Below, piece after piece: positions 1 to 5,227 of a DNA stretch of 5,227 nt. Made by a program: the position numbers and the translations under genes. The stretch lies in contig SKVA01000151.1 in assembly GCA_007129695.1 (NCBI GenBank), forward strand, positions 1-5,227. Direction: 5' to 3'. Each line of letters opens with the position of its first letter. Position 1 is the first letter of the stretch. Under the pieces are notes generated by a model that did no database searches, was not told the DNA's origin, and saw nothing but the letters and a program-made list of their open reading frames with translations. The stretch comes from Spirochaetaceae bacterium. GTDB lineage: Bacteria > Spirochaetota > Spirochaetia > DSM-27196 > SLST01.

Positions 1-1050
1 AGAGGCGAGGGGGTTTTCGTGAAGCATGATCTCGGTGAACTCGACCGCGTCGGTGACACCGACGGTGGACGCCGCAAGGTGAAGCTTTGCCGCGATCTCG
101 GGCCCGAGCCCCCATGCCGTCCCGAGCACGCACTTCAGACCGGCAGCCTCCGCGAGCGCGGCGATCTTCTTGGCCGCGTAGAGGCCACCGGCTTTGCCGA
201 TCTTTATGTTGATGACGTCGGCCGCGCTGCGCCTGATGATGTTCATCGCGTCGTGAACGCTGTACGCGCTCTCGTCGGCCTCGATCAGCGTGTCGACCGA
301 TGCGCGGACGTGAGCCATCCCGTCGAGGTCCCACGCGGCGACAGGCTGTTCGAGCAGGTCGATCCCGAGGCCGCAACTCTCGGCCAGATGGCAGAAGCGA
401 ATCGCCTCCTTCACCGAGTAACCCTGGTTCGCGTCGGCGCGGATCGATACCCCCGCCCCCACCGCCTCGCGCATCGCCGCGACTCGCTCGACGTCGTCTT
501 CCGGAATGCCGCCGATCTTGGCTTTGAACGCGCGGATGCCACGCTTCATGCTCGCCCGGCAGAGCTCGGCCATGCCGTCGGGGGGGCCGCCGGCGATCTC
601 CACCGAGACCGGAACACGCGTCCGAACCCGGCCGCCGAGCAGCGTACAGACGGGAACACCAAGCGCCTTGCCGATCAGATCGTGAAGCGCAAGGTCTATA
701 CCGGCCTTGGCGCACGAGTTTCCGCGGAAGTCGATCGAGTGAAGCAGCTTCTCGCGGTCGAACGGGTCGGCACCCATCAGGCGTGGCCCAAGGTGCATAT
801 CGATGAGACTGCGAACCTGCTCGAGCGGCTCGCCGAAGAAGCCGATATCCGTCACGGACTCGCCGACTCCGACCAGACCCTCGTCGGTTTCGATCGTGAC
901 GATCAGGTATTCGATGACGGGCTGCGGCCGCTCTGCAGTAACCCTGCCGAGCCGATACCATTCGCGCTTCGTGCCCGCCCCTTCGGTCGAGTATGGCGGC
1001 GGCGTGATCGGCATGCGAATCGGCGTTGTCGTGACACCGGCGATCTTCAT
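1..1050 (-). CDS. Enolase-superfamily enzyme, MLE subgroup (paralogue A), C-terminus cut by window edge
   Basis: Mandelate racemase/muconate lactonizing enzyme family protein; 350 residues are visible and the frame stays open to base 1. The family abstracts the proton next to a carboxylate using Mg2+, giving racemisation, epimerisation, cycloisomerisation or dehydration in the cytoplasm. Seen: N-terminal capping domain (about 1-115), then the barrel with K176-A-K178, metal ligands D206 (in RADANQGY), E234 (LLEQP) and D259 (EADES), and opposite-face lysine K283 (NIKIGKAGG). This Lys/Lys dyad is typical of the MLE subgroup rather than mandelate racemase, which uses a His. The ATG at 1050 has AAGGA seven bases upstream. 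It is 51 bases downstream of the GntR gene, so probably last or near-last in that operon. It is clearly paralogous to the enzyme at 2050-3225 but differs at the barrel end (GTAWGLGPE against GTEWGSAAI), which suggests a different substrate. The exact reaction is unknown. Confidence 0.93.
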   Translation of the reverse strand, partial: MKIAGVTTTPIRMPITPPPYSTEGAGTKREWYRLGRVTAERPQPVIEYLIVTIETDEGLVGVGESVTDIGFFGEPLEQVRSLIDMHLGPRLMGADPFDREKLLHSIDFRGNSCAKAGIDLALHDLIGKALGVPVCTLLGGRVRTRVPVSVEIAGGPPDGMAELCRASMKRGIRAFKAKIGGIPEDDVERVAAMREAVGAGVSIRADANQGYSVKEAIRFCHLAESCGLGIDLLEQPVAAWDLDGMAHVRASVDTLIEADESAYSVHDAMNIIRRSAADVINIKIGKAGGLYAAKKIAALAEAAGLKCVLGTAWGLGPEIAAKLHLAASTVGVTDAVEFTEIMLHENPLAS

Positions 1051-1057
1051 GAGGGTT

Positions 1058-1062
1058 TCCTT
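1058..1062 (-). promoter_or_regulatory. Ribosome binding site of enolase paralogue A
   Basis: Reads AAGGA on the minus strand, seven bases before the ATG at 1050. It fixes the start in the short gap after the regulator's stop codon. No terminator or clear promoter lies in this 51-base gap, so translation probably follows read-through from the regulator gene. Confidence 0.7.
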
Positions 1063-1101
1063 AATGACCTATGACTCTGCGCTGTGAGTCGGAGCACCGC
1101 A

Positions 1102-1959
1102 TCAAGGCTGTTTTTCCCGGCGACTCGCGATCAGAACCTTTTCAAGAACGGACCGCTGACCCCGTATGTGGCGGGACAGCACATCCTTCGCACGCGCCCA
1201 GTCGCAGTCCAGGATAGCGCGCAGAATCTCGACGTGCTCGGCTGTCATCTCCTGCGCGACGTCCGCTTCGGGCGCAGCGTAGTGGAGCAGGCGGGTGTAG
1301 AACCGCGCGACGAACTGGTCGAAAAACCGCGCGATGTACTTGTTGCCGCTCTTCGCCACGATGTACCGGTGCGGCGCGTCGTCGAGCGCGTGGTTCTCCC
1401 CTTCCAGCAGCGCCAGAACCTCTGCCCGCTCGATTCGCGGTCTTGCCGCTTCGAGTGCGGTCAGCTCGAGCGCCTCGCGGACCTCGAGGTACGCCTCTAC
1501 GTCGTCGACGCGAACGGGATTGACGCGCCACCCTTTTCGCGCGACATGGTCCAGAAGACCCGCGCCGGCGAATCGACTGAACGCCCCGCGGATGATAGAT
1601 CGCCCGATGCCGTGCTTCGCGGCGAGCGCGCCCTCACGAAGATACACGGCGACCAGGCTGAGGCTTGCGTGCATGACTTCGTCAAGAAGCACGGAATCCC
1701 AGTTCGGCGGCTCCTTCGGGAGCACGACATGGTCTTCGTCGCCGCCGATTCCCACCATCTCAAGATTGACGGTGATCCGCCGGTTCGCAAGCTTCTGCAG
1801 ATAGCCCTCTTCCACGAGCGTCTGGATCGCCTCACGGACCGGAGTGATGCTCACATCGTAGTGCCGGGACAGGTCCGTCAGCGACAGGTGCGCGGGTAGC
1901 GTCGCGCCGGCGCGGATTCGCTGTCTGATGTCCTGACTTATGTAGGTTGAGATACTCAT
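1102..1959 (-). CDS. GntR-family regulator with two tandem winged-helix domains and an FCD effector domain
   Basis: 285-residue predicted transcription factor of the FadR/FCD branch of GntR. Seen: a first winged helix at about 5-66 with the classic core VSITPVREAI and a wing ending in ITVN; a second GntR-like winged helix at about 90-150, with IGRSIIRGA in the position of the recognition helix and GLLDHVARKGWRVNPV as the wing; then an FCD domain from about 153. The FCD metal site looks intact: D193-x3-H197, H242 (EH) and H264 (RHI). Typical FCD regulators are about 220-250 residues with one winged helix, so the second is unusual. Known FCD ligands are mostly small carboxylates, which fits the flanking enolase-type enzymes. 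The gene sits between the two paralogous enzymes on the same strand. Start: ATG 1959 begins just before domain one; ATG 1980 and TTG 2022 are alternatives. None has a good Shine-Dalgarno site. Confidence 0.92.
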   Translation of the reverse strand: MSISTYISQDIRQRIRAGATLPAHLSLTDLSRHYDVSITPVREAIQTLVEEGYLQKLANRRITVNLEMVGIGGDEDHVVLPKEPPNWDSVLLDEVMHASLSLVAVYLREGALAAKHGIGRSIIRGAFSRFAGAGLLDHVARKGWRVNPVRVDDVEAYLEVREALELTALEAARPRIERAEVLALLEGENHALDDAPHRYIVAKSGNKYIARFFDQFVARFYTRLLHYAAPEADVAQEMTAEHVEILRAILDCDWARAKDVLSRHIRGQRSVLEKVLIASRREKQP

Positions 1960-1971
1960 GCGGCTTGCACC

Positions 1972-2000
1972 ATGATCCATGGGAAAACCGATTTTGTCAA
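1972..2000 (-). promoter_or_regulatory. Possible internal promoter for the regulator gene
   Basis: On the minus strand a perfect TTGACA (2000-1995) is followed after 17 bases by GATCAT (1977-1972), four of six matches to TATAAT. Transcription would begin close to 1965, only a few bases before the ATG at 1959, giving a near-leaderless message. That would explain the missing Shine-Dalgarno site and favours the 1959 start over 1980 or 2022. The -10 element is weak, so this is tentative; read-through from the upstream enzyme gene is the alternative. Confidence 0.35.
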
Positions 2001-2002
2001 AA
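1992..2002. promoter_or_regulatory. Palindrome over the regulator's -35, possible autoregulatory operator
   Basis: TTTTGTCAAAA is an 11-base palindrome with one central unpaired base, lying over the candidate -35 element of the regulator gene. It shares TTG..CAA arms with the two palindromes of the divergent region at 3283-3313, but its spacing differs. A role in autoregulation is inference. Confidence 0.3.
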
Positions 2003-2022
2003 CTGTCATCGTGCGTCCACAA

Positions 2023-2038
2023 CCGACTGCTGCGTCGG
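2023..2038 (-). other. Small hairpin after the stop of enolase paralogue B
   Basis: CCGAC and GTCGG form a five-pair stem with a six-base loop, 11 bases after the paralogue B stop codon. No run of U follows on the minus strand, so it does not look like an efficient intrinsic terminator. It could slow the polymerase or protect the message end, or be chance. Confidence 0.2.
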
Positions 2039-2049
2039 CAAAGTTTGAT

Positions 2050-3225
2050 CTACGCATCGGGAGTCCGGAAGCGCTCGACCTTCTCGTCATCGAGCTCGAC
2101 GCCCAGTCCCGGGGCGGTGGGAACGCGGAGATAGCCTTCCTCCAGAACGATCGGGTCTCTATGGAGCAGCTCGTGGATCATGATCTCGGTGAACTCGACG
2201 ACGGGGTCCGCGTTCGCGAGCGCCGCACCCAGATGGAGCTTTGCGGCGACGATGGCCGCAGAGCCCCACTCGGTACCGACGACGATACCGGCCCCGGCCG
2301 CGCGCGCGACAGTTGCCCACTCGCGAACACCCTTGATTCCCAGCGCTTTCGCGCACTTCGTGTTGATCAGATCGACGGCGCCGGACTGCAGCAGCCGGTA
2401 CACCATCTCCAGGCTGAACGCGCTCTCGTCGGCTTCGATCGGGATGTCGGTCGATTCGCGTACCGCCTTCATTCCCTCCAGATCGAGCTTCGCGGTCGGT
2501 TGCTCGAGCACTTCGAGCTCCGCACCACTGCGCTCGACCAGCCGACAGAAGGTGCGCGCCTGTTTGACCGTGTAGCCGCAGTTGGCGTCGGCCCGCAGAC
2601 TGATGGCGGGCCCAAGTCTCTCCCATATGCCGATCACCGATTCGGCATCCAGATGCGGGTTGGATCCGACCTTGGCCTTGAATCCACGCACGCCCTGGTT
2701 GTAGTACTCGACGCAGTGGTCGGTCTGGAGCTGTGGCGTGTTCTTTGGAACTTCGATCGACGCGAGGACCTTCTCGCGCCGGTAGCCGCCGATGAGCGAG
2801 TAGACCGGCACACCGAGCGCCTTGCCCACCAGATCGTGGAGCGCCAGGTCGAGCCCGGCCGTGGCGTGCCTCGTTGCGCCGCGCGGTGAGTCCCAGCTGA
2901 GGCGGTCGATGAGGAACTCGAAGTCGAGCGGATTCTCCCCAATAAGCAGCGGAGCCATATGGCGATCGATCATGTTCCGTACGTTGCGCACCGGCTCGGT
3001 GGCGTCGCACGCAGCCTCTCCGATCCCGATGAGTCCGTCGTCGGTATGGATCTTCACGATGACGTTGGACAGCACTACGCCCCGGTTCTGTCCGATTAGG
3101 TGCCGGTGAGACCGCCCGGTGGAGAACTTCGCAGGGTGCTGGATTGCGGCAACTTTGCTGTGGCCGTCGGCGAACTCACCGACCGGCAGGCTGACCGGAA
3201 TGGTCTCCACGCGTACAATCTCCAT
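2050..3225 (-). CDS. Enolase-superfamily enzyme, MLE subgroup (paralogue B), complete
   Basis: Complete 391-residue mandelate racemase/muconate lactonizing enzyme family protein, a normal length. Seen: N-terminal capping domain (about 1-125), then the barrel with K183-A-K185, metal ligands D213 (RADANCGY), E241 (LEQP) and D266 (EADES), and K290 (NTKCAK) as the opposite lysine of the dyad. The usual glycine pair after that lysine (KxGG) is replaced by KALG, and the barrel end carries an acidic E319 (GTEWG) that paralogue A lacks. The Asp-x-Asp motif of Ala-Glu dipeptide epimerases is not evident near the C-terminus (VVEFTEIM instead), so that activity is not supported. Start: ATG 3225 follows GGGGAGG by five bases; the in-frame GTG at 3264 lies inside the predicted -10 box and is rejected. 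It is the first gene of the minus-strand operon and divergent from the peptidase gene. The reaction is probably epimerisation or dehydration of a carboxylate; the substrate is unknown. Confidence 0.95.
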   Translation of the reverse strand: MEIVRVETIPVSLPVGEFADGHSKVAAIQHPAKFSTGRSHRHLIGQNRGVVLSNVIVKIHTDDGLIGIGEAACDATEPVRNVRNMIDRHMAPLLIGENPLDFEFLIDRLSWDSPRGATRHATAGLDLALHDLVGKALGVPVYSLIGGYRREKVLASIEVPKNTPQLQTDHCVEYYNQGVRGFKAKVGSNPHLDAESVIGIWERLGPAISLRADANCGYTVKQARTFCRLVERSGAELEVLEQPTAKLDLEGMKAVRESTDIPIEADESAFSLEMVYRLLQSGAVDLINTKCAKALGIKGVREWATVARAAGAGIVVGTEWGSAAIVAAKLHLGAALANADPVVEFTEIMIHELLHRDPIVLEEGYLRVPTAPGLGVELDDEKVERFRTPDA

Positions 3226-3230
3226 CGGAC

Positions 3231-3237
3231 CCTCCCC
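3231..3237 (-). promoter_or_regulatory. Ribosome binding site of enolase paralogue B
   Basis: GGGGAGG on the minus strand ends five bases before the ATG at 3225. This strong site decides the start against the upstream in-frame GTG at 3264. Confidence 0.75.
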
Positions 3238-3262
3238 GGTGACGCTCGGACGTTCGCGCTGC

Positions 3263-3291
3263 ACTATACACGCGACGAGTACTGTTGTACA
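3263..3291 (-). promoter_or_regulatory. Predicted promoter of the minus-strand enolase/regulator operon
   Basis: On the minus strand TGTACA (3291-3286, four of six matches to the -35) is followed after 17 bases by TATAGT (3268-3263, five of six matches to the -10). Transcription would start near 3256, leaving a leader of about 30 bases with the Shine-Dalgarno site. The -35 lies inside the palindrome at 3283-3294, as expected for a repressed promoter. No equally good plus-strand promoter was found; TAAACT at 3295-3300 is a weak candidate -10 for the peptidase gene. Confidence 0.5.
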
Positions 3292-3294
3292 ACA
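3283..3294. promoter_or_regulatory. Candidate GntR operator 1 (12-bp perfect palindrome)
   Basis: TGTTGTACAACA is its own reverse complement. The core TTGTACAA matches the GT...AC half-site pattern typical of FadR/FCD-type GntR operators. It overlaps the predicted -35 of the left operon and lies 30 bases upstream of the peptidase start, so one bound regulator could affect both directions. Its assignment to the GntR protein at 1102-1959 is inference from proximity and motif style. Confidence 0.6.
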
Positions 3295-3303
3295 TAAACT
3301 ACA

Positions 3304-3313
3304 TTGTCGACAA
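3304..3313. promoter_or_regulatory. Candidate GntR operator 2 (10-bp perfect palindrome)
   Basis: TTGTCGACAA is its own reverse complement and repeats the TTGT/ACAA arms of operator 1 with two extra central bases. The two centres are exactly 20 bp apart, close to two helical turns, which puts both sites on the same DNA face. It overlaps the first bases of the peptidase ribosome binding site, so binding here would block transcription just before the plus-strand gene. Confidence 0.5.
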
Positions 3314-3317
3314 GGAG
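3312..3317 (+). promoter_or_regulatory. Ribosome binding site deciding the GTG start of the M24 peptidase
   Basis: AAGGAG ends six bases before the GTG at 3324. The frame also opens at a TTG at 3285, but that codon lies within operator 1 and has no ribosome binding site. Confidence 0.75.
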
Positions 3318-3323
3318 CAAAAA

Positions 3324-4682
3324 GTGAGAGACCCCAACCTCGGACCTGACGGCTACAGGGGACGGTGTCGACGCGTTCTGGATCGGATGGACAAGGACAC
3401 CGTCGCGTTGGTTGCCGGCGCCCCTGAGGAGAACGGCCTCAGGCTGTTCAGGCAGGCGAACGACTTCTACTATCTGACCGGCGTCGAGTCTCCGCAGTCG
3501 TACCTCCTCCTCGATCGCAGAACCGATACGACCACGCTCTTCCTGCCCCACCAGACCGAGCGCGAGCGCGATTCGGTCGGCCCGATCCCGTCGGTCGAGT
3601 CGGCAGATGCGGTGATCGCCGCGTGCGGAGTCGACGACGTTCTTGGGGTTGAGAAGCTCGCATCGAAGCTCGAGCGCGTCACGAAAATCTACACCCCGTT
3701 CCGCGAAGGCGCAGGGTCGATGACGAGCTGGGACACACACATAGCCGGCAGGAACGGACGCTTCTCCGACCCGTGGGACGGGTCGCTCGACCGCTTCGCG
3801 CACTTCATCGAGCTCCTGCGGCGACGCTACCCGATCGCCGAGATCGTGGACCTGGTGCCGGTCATGAATGAGCTCCGCGGCGTCAAGGACGCCCACGAGA
3901 TCGAGCTGCTGAGACGCTCCGGCAAGCTCTCGGCGCTGGGTATCGTGGAAGCGATGAAGTCGACCCGACCGGGCCTTTACGAGTACCAGCTCGCGGCTGT
4001 ACTCGACTACGTCTACATGAACCACGGCGCTCGCGGCAGATCTTACAACGCCATCATGGCCACCGGGGCGAACGCGTGGCACGGACACTACGGCGCGAAC
4101 AGCTCGATCCTGCAGGACGGAGAGCTCGTCCTGGGAGACTGTGCGCCCGACTACCGCTACTACGCGAGCGACATCGGTCGGATGTGGCCGGTGAACGGAA
4201 CGTACACGGACGAGCAGCGACAGCTCTACGGGTTCATGGTCGAGTTTCACAAGGCGTACCTGCAGGAAATCCGGCCCGGGCTTACCGACGAGGAGATCCG
4301 GGGCACCGTGGCCGGACGGATGATGAAGATCGCCGCGGCGACGAAGTGGATCCGGCCAAGCTTTGAGAAGGCTGCGCAGTGGGCGCTGGACTTTCCGCAC
4401 CACATGTCTCACCCGGTCGGGCTTGCGTGCCACGACGACGGTCACTACCGCGGCAAGCCGCTCGTGCCGGGGATCGTTCTGGCGCTCGATCCGCAAATGC
4501 GCGTCGATGAAGAGCGGAAGTACATCAGGGTCGAAGACACGATCGTCGTCACCGAGGACGGCGTGGAAAACTTCACCGCCGGCGCTCCTTTGGAGCTCGA
4601 CGACGTGGAGGCGCTCATGAGAGAGGAAGGAATGGTGCAGCGCTACCCGGCCGACGCCTTTCCGCTCTTTCCGCTCTGCTGA
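3324..4682 (+). CDS. M24B metallopeptidase, Xaa-Pro aminopeptidase (aminopeptidase P) type
   Basis: 452-residue cytoplasmic protein with no signal peptide. Aminopeptidase P removes the N-terminal residue ahead of proline using two metal ions. Seen: an AMP_N/creatinase-type N-terminal domain (about 10-180) with the signature FRQANDFYYLTG at 42-53, then the pita-bread catalytic domain (about 181-430). Metal ligands: D272 and D283 eleven residues apart (canonical spacing), H363 (MSHPVG), D389 and E404 (IRVED); H255 and H370 match the conserved second-shell histidines. Position 389 is normally Glu in the motif EPG but here reads LDPQ, a conservative change that may alter metal choice or rate. Some M24 proteins have other roles (creatinase, ectoine hydrolase, DMSP lyase), but the N-terminal signature favours a PepP-like peptidase. 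GTG start with AAGGAG upstream. It is divergent from the enolase operon and 15 bases ahead of an M29 aminopeptidase gene, so the two are likely cotranscribed. Confidence 0.9.
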   Translation: MRDPNLGPDGYRGRCRRVLDRMDKDTVALVAGAPEENGLRLFRQANDFYYLTGVESPQSYLLLDRRTDTTTLFLPHQTERERDSVGPIPSVESADAVIAACGVDDVLGVEKLASKLERVTKIYTPFREGAGSMTSWDTHIAGRNGRFSDPWDGSLDRFAHFIELLRRRYPIAEIVDLVPVMNELRGVKDAHEIELLRRSGKLSALGIVEAMKSTRPGLYEYQLAAVLDYVYMNHGARGRSYNAIMATGANAWHGHYGANSSILQDGELVLGDCAPDYRYYASDIGRMWPVNGTYTDEQRQLYGFMVEFHKAYLQEIRPGLTDEEIRGTVAGRMMKIAAATKWIRPSFEKAAQWALDFPHHMSHPVGLACHDDGHYRGKPLVPGIVLALDPQMRVDEERKYIRVEDTIVVTEDGVENFTAGAPLELDDVEALMREEGMVQRYPADAFPLFPLC

Positions 4683-4684
4683 CC

Positions 4685-4689
4685 AGGAG
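4685..4689 (+). promoter_or_regulatory. Ribosome binding site of the M29 aminopeptidase gene
   Basis: AGGAG lies eight bases before the ATG at 4698, inside the 15-base gap after the M24 stop codon. The tight spacing supports one transcript for both peptidases. Confidence 0.7.
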
Positions 4690-4697
4690 ACAGGACT

Positions 4698-5227
4698 ATG
4701 CTACGCGACCCGCGAATGACGGCAACCGCCCGGATCATCGTCCGTCACGCGCTCAAGGTGAAGCCTGGAGCGAAGGTCATGATCGACGCGCTCGACGAGT
4801 GCGAAGAGCTCATTATCGCCGTGATCGATGCGGTGAACGAGGCTGGGGCGCTCCCGTACATGATTCACGAGTCGATTCGCGTCCGCGCGAACTGGCTCAA
4901 ACGCGCGACGAAAGAACAGATGGACCTCTGGTTCACGCACAAGGCCGCCATTCGCCGCGAGATGGACCACGTCCTGCAGATACGCGGCCAGGACAACTGG
5001 AGCGAGCTCGCGGACGTGCCGCCCGAGACCCTCCGGTACTTTGGCCACCTCCATATCCGCATGGGACGCGACGGCCGCAAGGAGGGCGCGAACACCACGA
5101 TTATCCGCTACCCCTCCAAGTCGCTCGCGCAGCAAGTCGGAATGAGTACCGATGCGTTCACCGACCTCTTCTTCAAGCTGTCGACGATGAACTTCCAGAC
5201 GCTCCATCGCGAGATGGAGCCGCTGAA
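4698..5227 (+). CDS. M29-type leucyl aminopeptidase, N-terminal half (cut by window edge)
   Basis: 176 complete codons are visible and the frame is open at the right edge. The N-terminus follows the M29 (AmpS/AmpT thermophilic metalloprotease) pattern: a helix, then LKVKPGAKVMID (19-30), a helix over 34-50 and AGALPYMI (49-56), where the family has a lysine/proline turn, glycine and a Rossmann-like strand. Further on, IIRYPSKSLAQQVGMSTDAF (135-154) resembles the YPT..(M)AQ..GMS..AF stretch of M29 members. M29 enzymes are dimetal aminopeptidases with broad specificity. Their catalytic Glu, His, Tyr and Asp residues lie in the C-terminal half, outside this window, so activity cannot be judged. 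It follows the M24 peptidase by 15 bases. It is less certain than the other calls because only the non-catalytic half is seen. Confidence 0.8.
   Translation, partial: MLRDPRMTATARIIVRHALKVKPGAKVMIDALDECEELIIAVIDAVNEAGALPYMIHESIRVRANWLKRATKEQMDLWFTHKAAIRREMDHVLQIRGQDNWSELADVPPETLRYFGHLHIRMGRDGRKEGANTTIIRYPSKSLAQQVGMSTDAFTDLFFKLSTMNFQTLHREMEPL

Noticed and set aside
19..1074. 351-codon plus-strand open frame
   Set aside because: It runs antisense to enolase paralogue A, whose minus-strand translation has all the catalytic motifs. The plus frame shows no recognisable domain and is a by-product of high GC codon use.
1073..1090. GACTC/GAGTC inverted repeat between the regulator and enolase paralogue A
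   Set aside because: Only five pairs with an eight-base loop and no U tract. It is too weak to call a terminator or operator.
1084..2889. Two long plus-strand open frames (1084-1899 and 1972-2889)
   Set aside because: They are antisense to the GntR gene and to enolase paralogue B and lack recognisable protein features.
2050..3225. Naming paralogue B a dipeptide epimerase because peptidases are nearby
   Set aside because: The Asp-x-Asp specificity motif of Ala-Glu epimerases is not seen near the C-terminus, so only the MLE-subgroup level is supported.
3285..3323. N-terminal extension of the M24 peptidase from TTG 3285
   Set aside because: The codon lies inside operator 1, has no ribosome binding site, and adds residues outside the AMP_N domain. 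GTG 3324 has AAGGAG at good spacing.
3264..4496. 410-codon minus-strand open frame opposite the M24 peptidase
   Set aside because: Its translation is rich in Arg, Val and His with no domain pattern, while the plus strand encodes clear M24 motifs with a good ribosome binding site.
4701..5207. 168-codon minus-strand open frame
   Set aside because: Antisense to the M29-like coding frame, which has a Shine-Dalgarno site and operon spacing on the plus strand.

Overview
The window is a compact, fully coding stretch of a high-GC bacterial chromosome. It holds five genes in two divergent groups, with a 98-base control region between them (3226-3323). GC-rich third codon positions, a GTG start, short intergenic gaps and Shine-Dalgarno sites before four of the five genes all point to a bacterium. 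The phylum cannot be fixed from this sequence. Multiple enolase-superfamily paralogues in one locus suit heterotrophs specialised in breaking down organic matter, but that is only a hint. There are no RNA genes, mobile elements, CRISPR arrays or convincing terminators, and no gene-free stretch reaches 300 bases.

Left arm, minus strand, in order of transcription. (1) A complete enolase-superfamily enzyme of the muconate-lactonizing-enzyme (MLE) type, 2050-3225. (2) A GntR/FCD regulator with two tandem winged-helix domains, 1102-1959. (3) A second MLE-type enzyme, paralogous to the first, starting at 1050 and running off the left edge. Gaps of 90 and 51 bases suggest one operon, possibly with an extra internal promoter before the regulator.

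Right arm, plus strand. (4) An M24B metallopeptidase of the Xaa-Pro aminopeptidase type, 3324-4682. (5) Fifteen bases later, an M29-type aminopeptidase starting at 4698 and running off the right edge.

The divergent region carries two perfect palindromes of the form TTGT..ACAA, with centres exactly 20 bp apart. One covers the predicted -35 of the left operon. The other overlaps the ribosome binding site of the peptidase gene. They fit the GT/AC operator style of FadR/FCD-type GntR proteins, and the regulator encoded here is the obvious candidate ligand.

A working model (inference): the two peptidases release amino acids or dipeptides from peptides, possibly proline-containing ones. The two enolase-family enzymes then epimerise, racemise or dehydrate a carboxylic acid or amino-acid derivative. 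The regulator senses a small carboxylate through its metal-binding FCD domain and controls both arms. No transporter is visible and the substrate cannot be named from the sequence. The most unusual elements are the dual-winged-helix regulator, the paired operators, and an Asp where the peptidase family normally has a metal-binding Glu.
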